From a virus: DNA of 64,000 bases. Positions within the stretch are counted from its first letter, which is position 1; each line of letters begins with the position of its first letter. The notes beneath the pieces were generated by a model. That model saw only the letters and a list, made by a program, of their open reading frames with translations, was not told where the DNA came from and ran no database searches. Positions 19,868 through 27,703 of this stretch are shown in pieces. The stretch spans positions 1-64,000 of the IMG/VR virus record IMGVR_UViG_3300042868_012479; one strand, written 5' to 3'. Position numbers and translations under genes: made by a program.

Positions 19868-19947
19868 ACCCAACCGACTGGGTTGAACCCCCCGCCTCAC
19901 CTTGGATCAACGTCCAAGGGCGCCGTATCGCGGTCGGAAGGCGATAC
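19868..19947. ncRNA. Three consecutive hairpins in divergent intergenic region
   Basis: Inverted repeats: ACCCA-ACCGAC-TGGGT (19868-19883), CCTTGGA-6-TCCAAGG (19900-19919) and GTATCGC-9-GCGATAC (19925-19947). All are perfect, separated by 5-16 bases. The 230-bp gap 19792-20021 holds no gene. As the leader of the minus operon 19791-18958 they would form a structured 5' UTR. The transcribed strand is not established. Confidence 0.42.
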
Positions 19948-20006
19948 CAAACCAAAGTACCGATACCAATAGTCTGGGTCAACAAACGCAAAATCTACGC
20001 TAGCTG

Positions 20007-20015
20007 TGGTATAGT
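20007..20015 (+). promoter_or_regulatory. Extended -10 promoter, leaderless type
   Basis: TGGTATAGT (TGn plus TATAGT, 20010-20015) lies exactly six bases before ATG 20022. No ribosome site is visible. Confidence 0.62.
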
Positions 20016-20021
20016 CCAGCC

Positions 20022-20249
20022 ATGAATCAGCACACACCGCCCACGCCTAAGGCAGCGGCAATCTGGTACCTGTGGTCTTCGGCATTTCACATGTCGATGA
20101 AGCTTGAGCCGCGATGGCCAGATGACCTAGAGCCGTACTCTGTGCAATTTCCCGGAAACTATGATTCGGGAGATTTTGTTCGGCTTTCTGAAGCTGAGGC
20201 CCAATGGCTTATTGAAATCAAAACTAGGAGGGACCATGGACAGGCGTAA
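20022..20249 (+). CDS. Small hypothetical protein (75 aa), probably leaderless
   Basis: Starts MNQHTPPTPKAAAIWYLWSSA. It is soluble, with an end rich in charged residues (EAEAQWLIEIKTRRDHGQA). First gene of the operon that continues into the glycosyltransferase at 20236, which it overlaps by 14 bp. Family not recognised. Confidence 0.65.
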   Translation: MNQHTPPTPKAAAIWYLWSSAFHMSMKLEPRWPDDLEPYSVQFPGNYDSGDFVRLSEAEAQWLIEIKTRRDHGQA

Positions 20250-20892
20250 CCTACTTATTGTGCCCACAAGGAATCGTCCGGAAAGCGCACTAGAGCTTCT
20301 TCATGAATTCAATAAAACAGCAGTGATGTCTGACATTGTTTTTGGGCTTGATGACGACGACGTCAGCGACTACTCTGCAGAAGTCCTTGAGCGCTCCGAG
20401 CGCAACCCGAGGCTTCGGATGGGTGGGACGCTCAACCTTCTTGCAGTTAAGTATGCGGAAAAGTACGACTATTTATCGTTCATGGGCGACGATCACCGGC
20501 CTCGAACCAAGAGCTGGGATCTTCGCCTTGCAAATATGATCGACGAAGGTCCTGGGCTTGCATATGGCAACGACTTGCTTCAGGGGGCAAATCTACCAAC
20601 AGCTGTGATGATGTCGGCTAGCATTGTTGAGGCCATCGGGTACATGGTGCCGCCAGTTTTGGTCCACATGTACATGGATAACTTCTGGAAAGATCTCGGC
20701 ACGGCGCTTGGCTCGCTCTGCTACCGTCATGACGTAGTCATTGAGCATATGCATTACCTGGCCGGAAAATCAACGATTGATGCCGGATACAAAGAGGTCA
20801 ATCACCAAAGTGTTTATGAAAAAGACGAAGAGTCTTATCGTAAATATACGGAAAGCCAATTCCAGAAAGATGTAAGGAAAATCCAAAAATGA
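20236..20892 (+). CDS. Glycosyltransferase-like protein (218 aa)
   Basis: The start is ATG 20236 behind TAGGAGGG. LLIVPTRNRPESALELLHEF is the N-terminal strand-helix of GT-A family-2 enzymes. GLDDDDVSDY (37-46) and YLSFMGDDHRPR (79-90) supply acidic metal-binding motifs. Shorter than most members. It overlaps the epimerase gene by four bases, suggesting a sugar pathway role. Confidence 0.72.
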   Translation: MDRRNLLIVPTRNRPESALELLHEFNKTAVMSDIVFGLDDDDVSDYSAEVLERSERNPRLRMGGTLNLLAVKYAEKYDYLSFMGDDHRPRTKSWDLRLANMIDEGPGLAYGNDLLQGANLPTAVMMSASIVEAIGYMVPPVLVHMYMDNFWKDLGTALGSLCYRHDVVIEHMHYLAGKSTIDAGYKEVNHQSVYEKDEESYRKYTESQFQKDVRKIQK

Positions 20893-21764
20893 ATATCCTC
20901 ATTACCGGACACCGTGGATTTGTTGGCAGGCATTTTCAGAAGTTTTACGAAGAGCAGGGGCACACCATTCTTGGGGTAGACATCGTTGACTCAATGGACG
21001 TGCGAAAATTCTTTAGCCTGGCAAACCACACAAAGTTTGATCTGGTAATTCATCTTGCTGCAGTCGTTGGCGGCCGGGCGAAGATTGAGGGGCATCCGCT
21101 ATCGGTTGCCGTTGATCTTTCTATTGATGCAGAGATGTGGCAGTGGGCCATTAGGACGAAGCAGCCACGAGTTGTGTACTTCTCCTCATCGGCAGCCTAC
21201 CCAATAAAGCTTCAAACAAAGCAGTCGCATAAGAAGCTTAGCGAGTCAGACATTAACCTTAACGACATCAGCAACCCAGACCTGACCTACGGCTGGTCAA
21301 AGCTTACAGGGGAATACCTGGCGCAATTCGCGGAGGCAGAGGGCGTGCGCACGCACGTATTCCGACCGTTCTCCGGCTACGGCGAGGATCAGGCGCTTGA
21401 TTACCCATTCCCATCATTTATCCAGCGAGGGAAGAATCGAGATAACCCGTTTGTGATTTGGGGCGACGGAACGCAAACGCGGGATTTTGTGCATATTAGC
21501 GACATAGTTCGGTGCGTTGACGCAGCCGTAAAGCAAGATTATGTCGGGCCCTTAAACATCGGCACTGGTCACCCGACAAGCTTCCAGCAGCTTGGAGAAA
21601 TGGTGGCTAAGGCAGAGGGCTATTTCCCCAAGTTCCAATTCCTCACCGACAAGCCCGAAGGGGTGAATTGGCGGGTGGCCGACATATCCTCTATGCTGAA
21701 GCTATACACGCCAAAGATTGACCTTGAAACAGGGATCAAGCGCGCACTTAGCGCAAGGGAGTAG
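20889..21764 (+). CDS. NAD-dependent sugar epimerase/dehydratase (291 aa)
   Basis: An extended short-chain dehydrogenase: nucleotide-binding TGHRGFVG (GxxGxxG, residues 7-13), VIHLAAVVGG (53-62), the catalytic SSSAAYP region (99-105) and Tyr134-x3-Lys138 (TYGWSK). FRPFSGYGEDQALDYPFPSF is the sugar-binding loop. Resembles GDP-fucose synthase/UDP-glucose 4-epimerase-type enzymes. Probably makes or interconverts a nucleotide sugar used by the adjacent glycosyltransferases. Confidence 0.88.
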   Translation: MNILITGHRGFVGRHFQKFYEEQGHTILGVDIVDSMDVRKFFSLANHTKFDLVIHLAAVVGGRAKIEGHPLSVAVDLSIDAEMWQWAIRTKQPRVVYFSSSAAYPIKLQTKQSHKKLSESDINLNDISNPDLTYGWSKLTGEYLAQFAEAEGVRTHVFRPFSGYGEDQALDYPFPSFIQRGKNRDNPFVIWGDGTQTRDFVHISDIVRCVDAAVKQDYVGPLNIGTGHPTSFQQLGEMVAKAEGYFPKFQFLTDKPEGVNWRVADISSMLKLYTPKIDLETGIKRALSARE

Positions 21765-21765
21765 C

Positions 21766-22185
21766 ATGAAGACTGTTGATTACCCAGAACTTGTAGTTGG
21801 TGGAATCTCCGCGCCAAGGGGTAGCTTTGAGGAAGAGTTTCAAGCGATATTCTCCGAGGCCCTCAATCTTCTCATTCGCAAGCAAGCGCGCTACGGAAAT
21901 ACAAACATTGACCAGCTGGGAATTCATGGTGTTGTCAGCAGGATCGCGTTTGACAAGGTCTCACGAGCGCAAAAGTTTCTTCAGGGCCGGGTCATTGATG
22001 GCAAAGTGGTCCTTGACGAAATTGATGGCGAGACAGAAGAATCCCTTGAGGACACCTTGATGGACATGGCAAACTATTCTCTAATTGCAATCTCTCTTCT
22101 GCGAGGCACCTGGGGAAAGCCACTTGCGCTCGGGGAGACTGACGATCTATTCCTAGAGGGAGAATCTGAGGGCGATAGCAAGTGA
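21766..22185 (+). CDS. Nucleotide-modification-associated (DUF1599-like) protein (139 aa)
   Basis: The start is ATG 21766 (MKTVDYPELVVGG) behind GGGAG. FQAIFSEALNLLIRKQARYGN, then GVVSRIAFDKVSRAQKF and ESLEDTLMDMANYSLIAIS match the helical DUF1599/nucleotide modification associated domain 1, which accompanies nucleotide-modifying enzymes in phages. It may bind a nucleotide. Overlaps the next gene by four bases. Confidence 0.7.
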   Translation: MKTVDYPELVVGGISAPRGSFEEEFQAIFSEALNLLIRKQARYGNTNIDQLGIHGVVSRIAFDKVSRAQKFLQGRVIDGKVVLDEIDGETEESLEDTLMDMANYSLIAISLLRGTWGKPLALGETDDLFLEGESEGDSK

Positions 22186-22616
22186 GCTCTTTGATGACCT
22201 TTGACGACCTTGAGCAAGAGCTTGAACTCATGTTCCCGGGGACTAGCCGAAAAGTTTCGGCTGACAAACTTGCGGAAATTATGCCTAACTTTACGGCCCG
22301 AACCATCCAGGCATATATTTATGGGCACAGGAATATCGTCGACAGGTTCAAAGACGAGTTTATCCAGGTTCTGCAGGCAAAAAGCCCTGAGCGCGCAAGC
22401 GTCCTGCGTGAAAGGTTTGCATCAAGGCCAAAGGACGTGCAGGAAATTGCTTCCAGCGCTCGGCACACAAAGCTGCAAATGGCGATAGATAAGATGTGTA
22501 TATCTTGCTCTGGCAATACCCCCGACGACGGCGGCTACTGCTGGGACAAAACCTGTCCGCTTGCAATGTTTACAAAAATGCCGCTACGGCACGAGGTCCC
22601 AGATGAAGATTTTTGA
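22182..22616 (+). CDS. HTH-like protein with C-terminal Cys cluster (144 aa)
   Basis: GTG 22182 overlaps the previous stop; ATG 22194 is an alternative. The N-terminal helical part (VSADKLAEIMPNFTARTIQAYI) looks like a DNA-binding HTH. The C-terminal part MCISCSGNTPDDGGYCWDKTCP has four Cys in zinc-like spacing. Function unknown; possibly a regulator of the neighbouring operon. Confidence 0.65.
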   Translation: MSSLMTFDDLEQELELMFPGTSRKVSADKLAEIMPNFTARTIQAYIYGHRNIVDRFKDEFIQVLQAKSPERASVLRERFASRPKDVQEIASSARHTKLQMAIDKMCISCSGNTPDDGGYCWDKTCPLAMFTKMPLRHEVPDEDF

Positions 22617-22803
22617 AAGCGACAAAGAGGACTATTACCTAATTTTTGAGAAAGAACCCAAGACAGGGTTGACTCTTTGGGCCGTATTTGATACAAGTAC
22701 TCGAACATTTAAGGCAACGGGTTTTTCTGAGAAGTGGGACGACGCGGCTGTTCATGCTCGTGAAGTCATGAGGGGGAATGCAAATGAAGCCAAAAACCCT
22801 TAA
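22603..22803 (+). CDS. Small hypothetical protein (66 aa)
   Basis: ATG 22603 lies inside the end of the previous gene. MKIFESDKEDYYLIFEKEPK suggests a compact beta-rich fold with a C-terminal helix. Coupled on both sides. No family recognised. Confidence 0.65.
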   Translation: MKIFESDKEDYYLIFEKEPKTGLTLWAVFDTSTRTFKATGFSEKWDDAAVHAREVMRGNANEAKNP

Positions 22804-23131
22804 AACAATGCGTGACGCATTTAGCATGTCCGGATATTCACGTCGCCCAGATACAACCAAGGAAATCCATAACACGAGCGACGACATCTTGGAATTTGTT
22901 GACATGATGGCGCACGTAATTTCTTTGAAGAGCGCTATTGGCGGCCCATCGCAGGGCATGTGCACCATTCAGAAAAACAAGAAAACCTCAAAGCTGCACA
23001 TGTATGTCGGCGTTACGATTGGCTCAGACCATCGAGGCTATGCGGCAAAGCACTCGACCCTGGAGGATTGCGAGCTGGCCGCCTACATGTGGATTAACCA
23101 AGTTGCTGCTTCATACCAGGCCCCGGCATGA
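22784..23131 (+). CDS. Hypothetical protein (115 aa)
   Basis: ATG 22784 is preferred because GAGGGG lies eight bases before it; ATG 22778 is too close. The sequence MKPKTLKTMRDAFSMSGYSR begins a helical, moderately basic protein. Overlaps both neighbours. No family recognised. Confidence 0.65.
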   Translation: MKPKTLKTMRDAFSMSGYSRRPDTTKEIHNTSDDILEFVDMMAHVISLKSAIGGPSQGMCTIQKNKKTSKLHMYVGVTIGSDHRGYAAKHSTLEDCELAAYMWINQVAASYQAPA

Positions 23132-23484
23132 GCGACGTTGTAAAAAGCGCAGTCCTAAAAATGCTTAAAGATCGAGAAAATACCTGGGTGCCCCAAAGCC
23201 TTATCCAAAAAACACTAGGTAAAGATGAGCGTTTTGCCCCGGCAATTGCCCAGCTGCGAAAAGAAGGTCACGAGATTGCCAATAAACATAGCAGCGTAAA
23301 TGGCAAGCAGATGTGGGAATACATGCTTGTAGCACGAAAGACCGCCATAGCTCCAGGGTGGTACTGTAGCTCCTGCAACGGGCGAGTTGCGCCAGCAGAT
23401 ATGCAAGCAAATACGTTGTCAGATCGGCACTCAAACAATTACTGTGTGTCGTGTGCGAAGAAGCGCTTATTTACTCTGAGGTAG
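23128..23484 (+). CDS. Winged-helix plus zinc-ribbon protein (118 aa)
   Basis: Residues ~1-65 read like a winged helix (LKMLKDRENTWVPQSLIQKT, then AIAQLRKEGHEIANKH). It continues into a ribbon with CSSC (~80-83) and CVSC (~109-112). ATGA overlap with the previous gene. Probably binds nucleic acid. No closer family recognised. Confidence 0.7.
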   Translation: MSDVVKSAVLKMLKDRENTWVPQSLIQKTLGKDERFAPAIAQLRKEGHEIANKHSSVNGKQMWEYMLVARKTAIAPGWYCSSCNGRVAPADMQANTLSDRHSNNYCVSCAKKRLFTLR

Positions 23485-23486
23485 AA

Positions 23487-23822
23487 ATGATAGAAAAAAT
23501 TGAAGACGTCTTGTACGCTGACGGGTGGGAAGAGTGCCTTGTTGGGCACGGCACAATCTTTCATGGAAGCGACGGGCCGAAAACCGTAGCCATCTATGAC
23601 CGAGACAAGATGGTCAGGAAGATGGCCCAAGAGATTATTGAGCAGGAGCAGAGCCGCGACCAAGATCAGGCAGAAGACTTTGACCCGTACCTTGAGGCTG
23701 ACGAATACATCTCGTTCAATGTAGAGGGGGCATTCATTCAGCCCGGAATGCCGGTATTTGCCACATTTGACGAGCAGGTAGATTTTACTAAGGTAGCTAC
23801 ATGCGAATGCGGGAAATGCTAA
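23487..23822 (+). CDS. Acidic hypothetical protein with C-terminal CxCxxC (111 aa)
   Basis: The start is ATG 23487 behind GAGG. Strongly acidic centre (EQEQSRDQDQAEDFDPYLEADE), ending ATCECGKC. The terminal Cys cluster resembles tails on the ParB-like protein and the C39-type peptidase in this window. It overlaps the subtilase gene by 22 bp. Confidence 0.65.
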   Translation: MIEKIEDVLYADGWEECLVGHGTIFHGSDGPKTVAIYDRDKMVRKMAQEIIEQEQSRDQDQAEDFDPYLEADEYISFNVEGAFIQPGMPVFATFDEQVDFTKVATCECGKC

Positions 23823-24802
23823 CAAAGATTATTGCGGCCATCGCAGTGATGGCAATGGCAACGCCCCCAGTCACGCAGCAGGATGTTGTTTTTTCCGGAG
23901 AGGACAACTGGGGTCTTGATCGAATCTATCAACCGCAAGGTGACGCCTGGATTGGCGGCAGGCTTTTCCGCAGCGATGGTTTTGATTGGGCCGGAGAGGG
24001 CTATGGTGGCGGCATTGTTGTATATGTTGTTGATAGTGGCATAAACAATGACCAGCTGTTCAATGACGTGGGCGCCGGTTTTGCCGCAGTAGGCAAATCT
24101 ACGGCAGACTGCGGAAATCTACATGGCACAAAGGTCGCCTCTCTCATTGCTGGAATTGGCTACGGGATTGCCGAGCAGGCAACAATTATTCCGGTGCGTG
24201 TGCTGAAGTGCAACGGGGCAGGAACGCAAAGCGCCATAGTTGCCGGACTAAAGTGGATATTAGCGAATGCAGACCCCACAGTATCCGTGGTTAACATCAG
24301 CGCTGGCGGATCAAAAAATAAGGCCATCGACGCCGCTGTAAAGAAGTTAACTAATGCCGGAATACCCGTAGTGATTGCCGCCGGGAACAACGGGTCCAAC
24401 GTAAACCGCTACAGCCCAGCCCGGGTAAGCTGCACGGAAGACCTTGCAATCTCTGTTGGCGCATCAACACTTTTTGACCTGCCCTGGACAGGTTCAAATT
24501 ATGGCGACTGCCTAACCCTTTATGCCCCAGGGGTCAGCCTGGTTGCATCCTATGGTGCAGGGGACACAAATGTAAACGGAACTTCGTTCTCTGCCCCATA
24601 TGTCTCTGGGGCAATTGCTGCCTACGCATCCTTTTACGGGATTTCAACGGAAGACGCTTTCTATGAAATGGCAAGCTACTTTGATCCGTCAATCACCATC
24701 GCGGCCCGAAGGGACACCACCAGCTCGGTCCTGCAAATGTTCCCCATTGAAGATGATTGGTCTGGCGATTATTGCTGGGAGTATTACGGTTGCTGGCCTT
24801 AA
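23801..24802 (+). CDS. Secreted subtilisin-like serine protease, S8 family (333 aa)
   Basis: A signal peptide (residues ~1-22, MLTKIIAAIAVMAMATPP core) is followed by a full S8 catalytic set: Asp78 in YVVDSGIN, His108 in LHGTKVAS, oxyanion Asn196 in AAGNNG, and Ser262 in NGTSFSAP. There is no large propeptide. ATG 23801, 23807 and 23816 are possible starts. Expected to be exported and proteolytically active. Its stop overlaps the terminase stop by four bases. Subtilases are unusual in phages; a role in entry, envelope processing or virion maturation is inference. Confidence 0.9.
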   Translation: MRMREMLTKIIAAIAVMAMATPPVTQQDVVFSGEDNWGLDRIYQPQGDAWIGGRLFRSDGFDWAGEGYGGGIVVYVVDSGINNDQLFNDVGAGFAAVGKSTADCGNLHGTKVASLIAGIGYGIAEQATIIPVRVLKCNGAGTQSAIVAGLKWILANADPTVSVVNISAGGSKNKAIDAAVKKLTNAGIPVVIAAGNNGSNVNRYSPARVSCTEDLAISVGASTLFDLPWTGSNYGDCLTLYAPGVSLVASYGAGDTNVNGTSFSAPYVSGAIAAYASFYGISTEDAFYEMASYFDPSITIAARRDTTSSVLQMFPIEDDWSGDYCWEYYGCWP

Positions 24803-26229
24803 TACCTTCGGGCAGAAGTAAAGTAAAAGCCAGATCCGCCAAGATCAGAAGCGTAAACAAGCGCATCAACCAAGTCGTCATGAGAGCCGTTTGGGAATGC
24901 CATCATTTCGGCCTCAAGCTCATCAATGCCCGGAGCATTGCTTACGTGGAAAACCTTCCCCCCCTCATACCGTGCCGCAAGCGCCCGTGAGCGCGTCACC
25001 TTATCGCGGTCCGGTCGAACGGGTCGGGCAGGCAGGGTAGTTGCTGAGAGCATTTCTCGCACAAAAGTGCTTTGGTGCTGCACAGCTTCAATGTTTAACG
25101 ACTCAAAAAATCGAGGATCTTCAGACTCCGGGTCAAGCCCCTTGATGGCCAAGAGGCGCTGTGGCCAGCCCATGCGTGGGCCACGTGCGTCATTGATGCT
25201 TCCGTCGTTGTTGAAGCCGGTAAGCCAAGCACGATGGCCCTCAGTCAGCCGGGCCTTCCAGGCCCCAACGATGTAAAGGTTATGCTCAGAATCCTCAACT
25301 ACCTCTACTGCGGAGGTGTAGTCGCTTCGTTCGCTAGCTGAGGATGCAAGGTCAACGCCAATGCGCCTAGCGCCTTCTGGGACGCGGTCAACCCGCTTAA
25401 ACCACTCGTATCGGAAGATGTTCCCGCCCATCGATGTAACGTCATTCTGAAACTGCAACATAAAGATTGGCGTGCCAAGCTCCATGCGTTTCTGCTCCAT
25501 GTCGGCGACCGTGTACATTTCAGGCCAAAGGACTTTGTCCTCCTCAAGGGCTCGGCGCTGATAGTGGGCTACATGCTTGGCGATTAGTTCGGCGTAGAAA
25601 TCATCCTCGTGCCAACGGGTTCCGATGTACCAGCGTTTTGATTTTGGCACAAGCATTGGGTCAACAACTTGCCAATACGTGTCGCTAGCTTTCTGCCGCT
25701 GCATGGCGGTGGCATTTTCCTTCATGCCAACCATGTCGTCCGCAAACAAGATGTCAAGACGCGCGCCAGGCTTGATTGATCCAAGGCCGTCGGCGAAACA
25801 TGTTGAGTCTTTGCCAAGGTTTGCTCCCTTTACCGTCCAAACTTCATCAGTCCACTTTGAACCAATAACGCCATCTTGTGCCCACGGAAAGATTTCAGCA
25901 AAATGCGGGGACTCAATGAGAGATTTAATTGCCCTGGATCGAGCAAGCGCGTCAGACATGACGGCAGTAAGAACCCCAATGCGCACTTTTCCTTTGGTTA
26001 CCCCAATCATCCGAGCAGCCCGGTGGATAAGCTGAGTAGTCTTTGCGTGGCCGCGAGGCATCAAAACAAGACCACGGTCGTTCTGGTCAAGGAACTGTTC
26101 CATTTCTCGCAAGTGGCGAGGAAAGACCAGGCCGCTCATATACTCGGCAAACGCAGCATCCGATGTTTGCGCCTTGACGCGCAACCATTCCCGATAGCTA
26201 TTGTTAACGCTCTTCGGCTGTTCCATCAA
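24799..26229 (-). CDS. terL: Terminase large subunit (476 aa)
   Basis: ATPase: Walker A-like PRGHAKTT (58-65) and Walker B LDILFADD (157-164). RNase H-like nuclease: IGVDLASS with Asp292, and SHDDLVDAL with Asp450/451 and Asp454. This is the packaging motor and genome-cutting enzyme that docks on the portal. The gene overlaps the small-subunit gene upstream by 26 bp. Length is typical. The portal, usually next, is absent. Confidence 0.95.
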   Translation of the reverse strand: MMEQPKSVNNSYREWLRVKAQTSDAAFAEYMSGLVFPRHLREMEQFLDQNDRGLVLMPRGHAKTTQLIHRAARMIGVTKGKVRIGVLTAVMSDALARSRAIKSLIESPHFAEIFPWAQDGVIGSKWTDEVWTVKGANLGKDSTCFADGLGSIKPGARLDILFADDMVGMKENATAMQRQKASDTYWQVVDPMLVPKSKRWYIGTRWHEDDFYAELIAKHVAHYQRRALEEDKVLWPEMYTVADMEQKRMELGTPIFMLQFQNDVTSMGGNIFRYEWFKRVDRVPEGARRIGVDLASSASERSDYTSAVEVVEDSEHNLYIVGAWKARLTEGHRAWLTGFNNDGSINDARGPRMGWPQRLLAIKGLDPESEDPRFFESLNIEAVQHQSTFVREMLSATTLPARPVRPDRDKVTRSRALAARYEGGKVFHVSNAPGIDELEAEMMAFPNGSHDDLVDALVYASDLGGSGFYFTSARRY

Positions 26230-26719
26230 TCACCTGAATTTGATCCGTAAGCTCGCTGGCCCACATAGTAAGACGCTTTGCTAGGTCCTCAGGAGCAAGC
26301 GTATCAATTTCATGAATGTTTTGATTAATCTGAATAGCAACATTTGTACTCCCTGTCTTGATTTGGGCAAACTCATTGGTATATGCGCCCGTGAGCTTTG
26401 CCAGTCGATCAATGACTTCAAGCTGCAACTTCAGAAACATGGCCTCTTCCTTGGTGCCCCGAGCCCGAGCGGCTCCCCCAGCTGCCATTTTCCCAACCAG
26501 GTTTGCCCGCTGTATAAGCTCCATGCGGCTAGAGGCGGCATCAGGGCCCTCTTCTGACCATTGCTTTCTAATCACATAAATATGCTTTCGCACAGTTTCT
26601 GTAGATAATTGCATCGCCGTGGCGATTTCCGGCAAAGGCACACCTTGGAGGTGCAGGCCCTTAATCTTCTCCCTTAGAGCAGTTAGCTGCTCAGCGCCTA
26701 CGCGCCCACGCTTTGCCAT
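26204..26719 (-). CDS. terS: Terminase small subunit, leaderless start (171 aa)
   Basis: MAKRGRVGAEQLTALREKIK is followed by an HTH (VPLPEIATAMQLSTETVRKHI), a long helical oligomerisation part (AMFLKLQLEVIDRLAKLTGAY) and an acidic C-terminus. Position just before terL and the HTH-plus-helix layout support the small subunit, which recognises phage DNA. The -10 TATACT lies exactly six bases before ATG and there is no ribosome site. Confidence 0.82.
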   Translation of the reverse strand: MAKRGRVGAEQLTALREKIKGLHLQGVPLPEIATAMQLSTETVRKHIYVIRKQWSEEGPDAASSRMELIQRANLVGKMAAGGAARARGTKEEAMFLKLQLEVIDRLAKLTGAYTNEFAQIKTGSTNVAIQINQNIHEIDTLAPEDLAKRLTMWASELTDQIQVIDGTAEER

Positions 26720-26725
26720 AGTCGT

Positions 26726-26733
26726 AGTATACT
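26726..26733. promoter_or_regulatory. Symmetric -10 box shared by divergent leaderless genes
   Basis: AGTATACT is palindromic and offers TATACT on both strands. On plus, TATACT (26728-26733) plus six bases reaches ATG 26740. On minus, TATACT (26731-26726) plus six bases reaches ATG 26719. Neither side has a good -35 or a ribosome site. Polymerase could bind in either direction, and the two transcripts would exclude each other. Confidence 0.6.
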
Positions 26734-26739
26734 TGCATC

Positions 26740-26988
26740 ATGACTGAAAGCAGGTCCTGTAATTTCTGCGGTGGATCTTCCCCTGATGTTGCCTTTAAGT
26801 GTATAAAGTGCAAAAAATACAGTGACTCGTGCTCATTTCACGGCAAGGAGAACGCAATATGCTACGATTGCCGCCATACGGATGCCCTGGTGCGGACTTG
26901 CCTGAACTGTGGGCAACAGATGCGAGACGAGAAGTGCAAGCTGGTTTGCCAATGTGGCTACTTTGCTTCGTGCTCGGATTATTATTGA
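26740..26988 (+). CDS. Small multi-zinc-knuckle protein (82 aa)
   Basis: MTESRSCNFCGGSSPDVAFK with successive pairs CNFC, CIKC, C..H, CYDC, CLNC and CQC, about eleven Cys in all, suggesting two or three zinc sites. Probably leaderless. First gene of the rightward fibre operon; possible nucleic-acid or protein adaptor. No family recognised. Confidence 0.75.
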   Translation: MTESRSCNFCGGSSPDVAFKCIKCKKYSDSCSFHGKENAICYDCRHTDALVRTCLNCGQQMRDEKCKLVCQCGYFASCSDYY

Positions 26989-26995
26989 GGTGTCT

Positions 26996-27337
26996 ATGAT
27001 TCGAGTGGCAATCACCGGGGGCGACCTCCAGCGCATACTTGCAAGGGACTTTGCCCAATACCCAAGCATAAAAGAGGCTTGCGAGCATGCCTGCGCTGAA
27101 TACGGGCTAACAGCCGAGACCATGCGCTGCTATGCGTCCGGGGGCGTGCCTATGAGGAGCCGAGCCTACCCAAAGATCCGAAAACGACTGACGGAAATTG
27201 AGCAAGAAGAGGTCACGGCCATGGTCAGCGTGACCGTGGCAAGCAAAAAGCTAGTTGAGTCTCTTACGGCCCAGATTCAAGCATACGAGACAGCAGCCGA
27301 TTCCCTGCGTAAGATTAGGGACAACATCGCCCAGTAG
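26996..27337 (+). CDS. Hypothetical helical protein (113 aa)
   Basis: The start is ATG 26996 (MIRVAITGGDLQRILARDFA) behind GAGGTG. The N-terminal half looks HTH-like (PSIKEACEHACAEYGLTAET). The C-terminal half is a long coiled-coil-like helix (VASKKLVESLTAQIQAYETAADSLRKI). Could be a small structural or regulatory protein. Precedes the tail genes. Confidence 0.68.
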   Translation: MIRVAITGGDLQRILARDFAQYPSIKEACEHACAEYGLTAETMRCYASGGVPMRSRAYPKIRKRLTEIEQEEVTAMVSVTVASKKLVESLTAQIQAYETAADSLRKIRDNIAQ

Positions 27338-27355
27338 TGCATAGAGGAGTCCCCC

Positions 27356-27703
27356 ATGGCTGCATCAACATATAATATTTCTGCCGAACAAGGCACGGAC
27401 TACACCGCTGCCCTTACGTATGCCAACTCTGCCGGAACCGCCATTAACATTACTGGCTATACCGCCAGGATGCAGGTTCGGCGAACTGCTGGTTCTCCAA
27501 ACGCCGTCTTGACGCTAACAAATACGAGCGGGATTACTTTGGGCGGAGCAGCAGGAACGGTTGCCATTGCGATCCCTGCCGCTGCGTTGGCTATTATTGA
27601 CTCAGGAAACTATCGATATGATCTTGAGCTTGTCTCTGGCGCTGGGGTTGTTACCAAGCTAATCTCCGGAGACTTTGTAGTCACCGGAGAAGTAACGAGA
27701 TGA
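27356..27703 (+). CDS. Baseplate/fibre-associated Ig-like protein (115 aa)
   Basis: YNISAEQGTDYTAALTYANSAGTAINITGYTARMQVR is typical of small BppU-N-like/fibre-attachment proteins found before receptor-binding genes in Gram-positive phages. All-beta, Gly/Ala/Thr-rich, no Cys. Overlaps the collagen-like gene by four bases. GAGGAG precedes ATG. Confidence 0.72.
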   Translation: MAASTYNISAEQGTDYTAALTYANSAGTAINITGYTARMQVRRTAGSPNAVLTLTNTSGITLGGAAGTVAIAIPAAALAIIDSGNYRYDLELVSGAGVVTKLISGDFVVTGEVTR

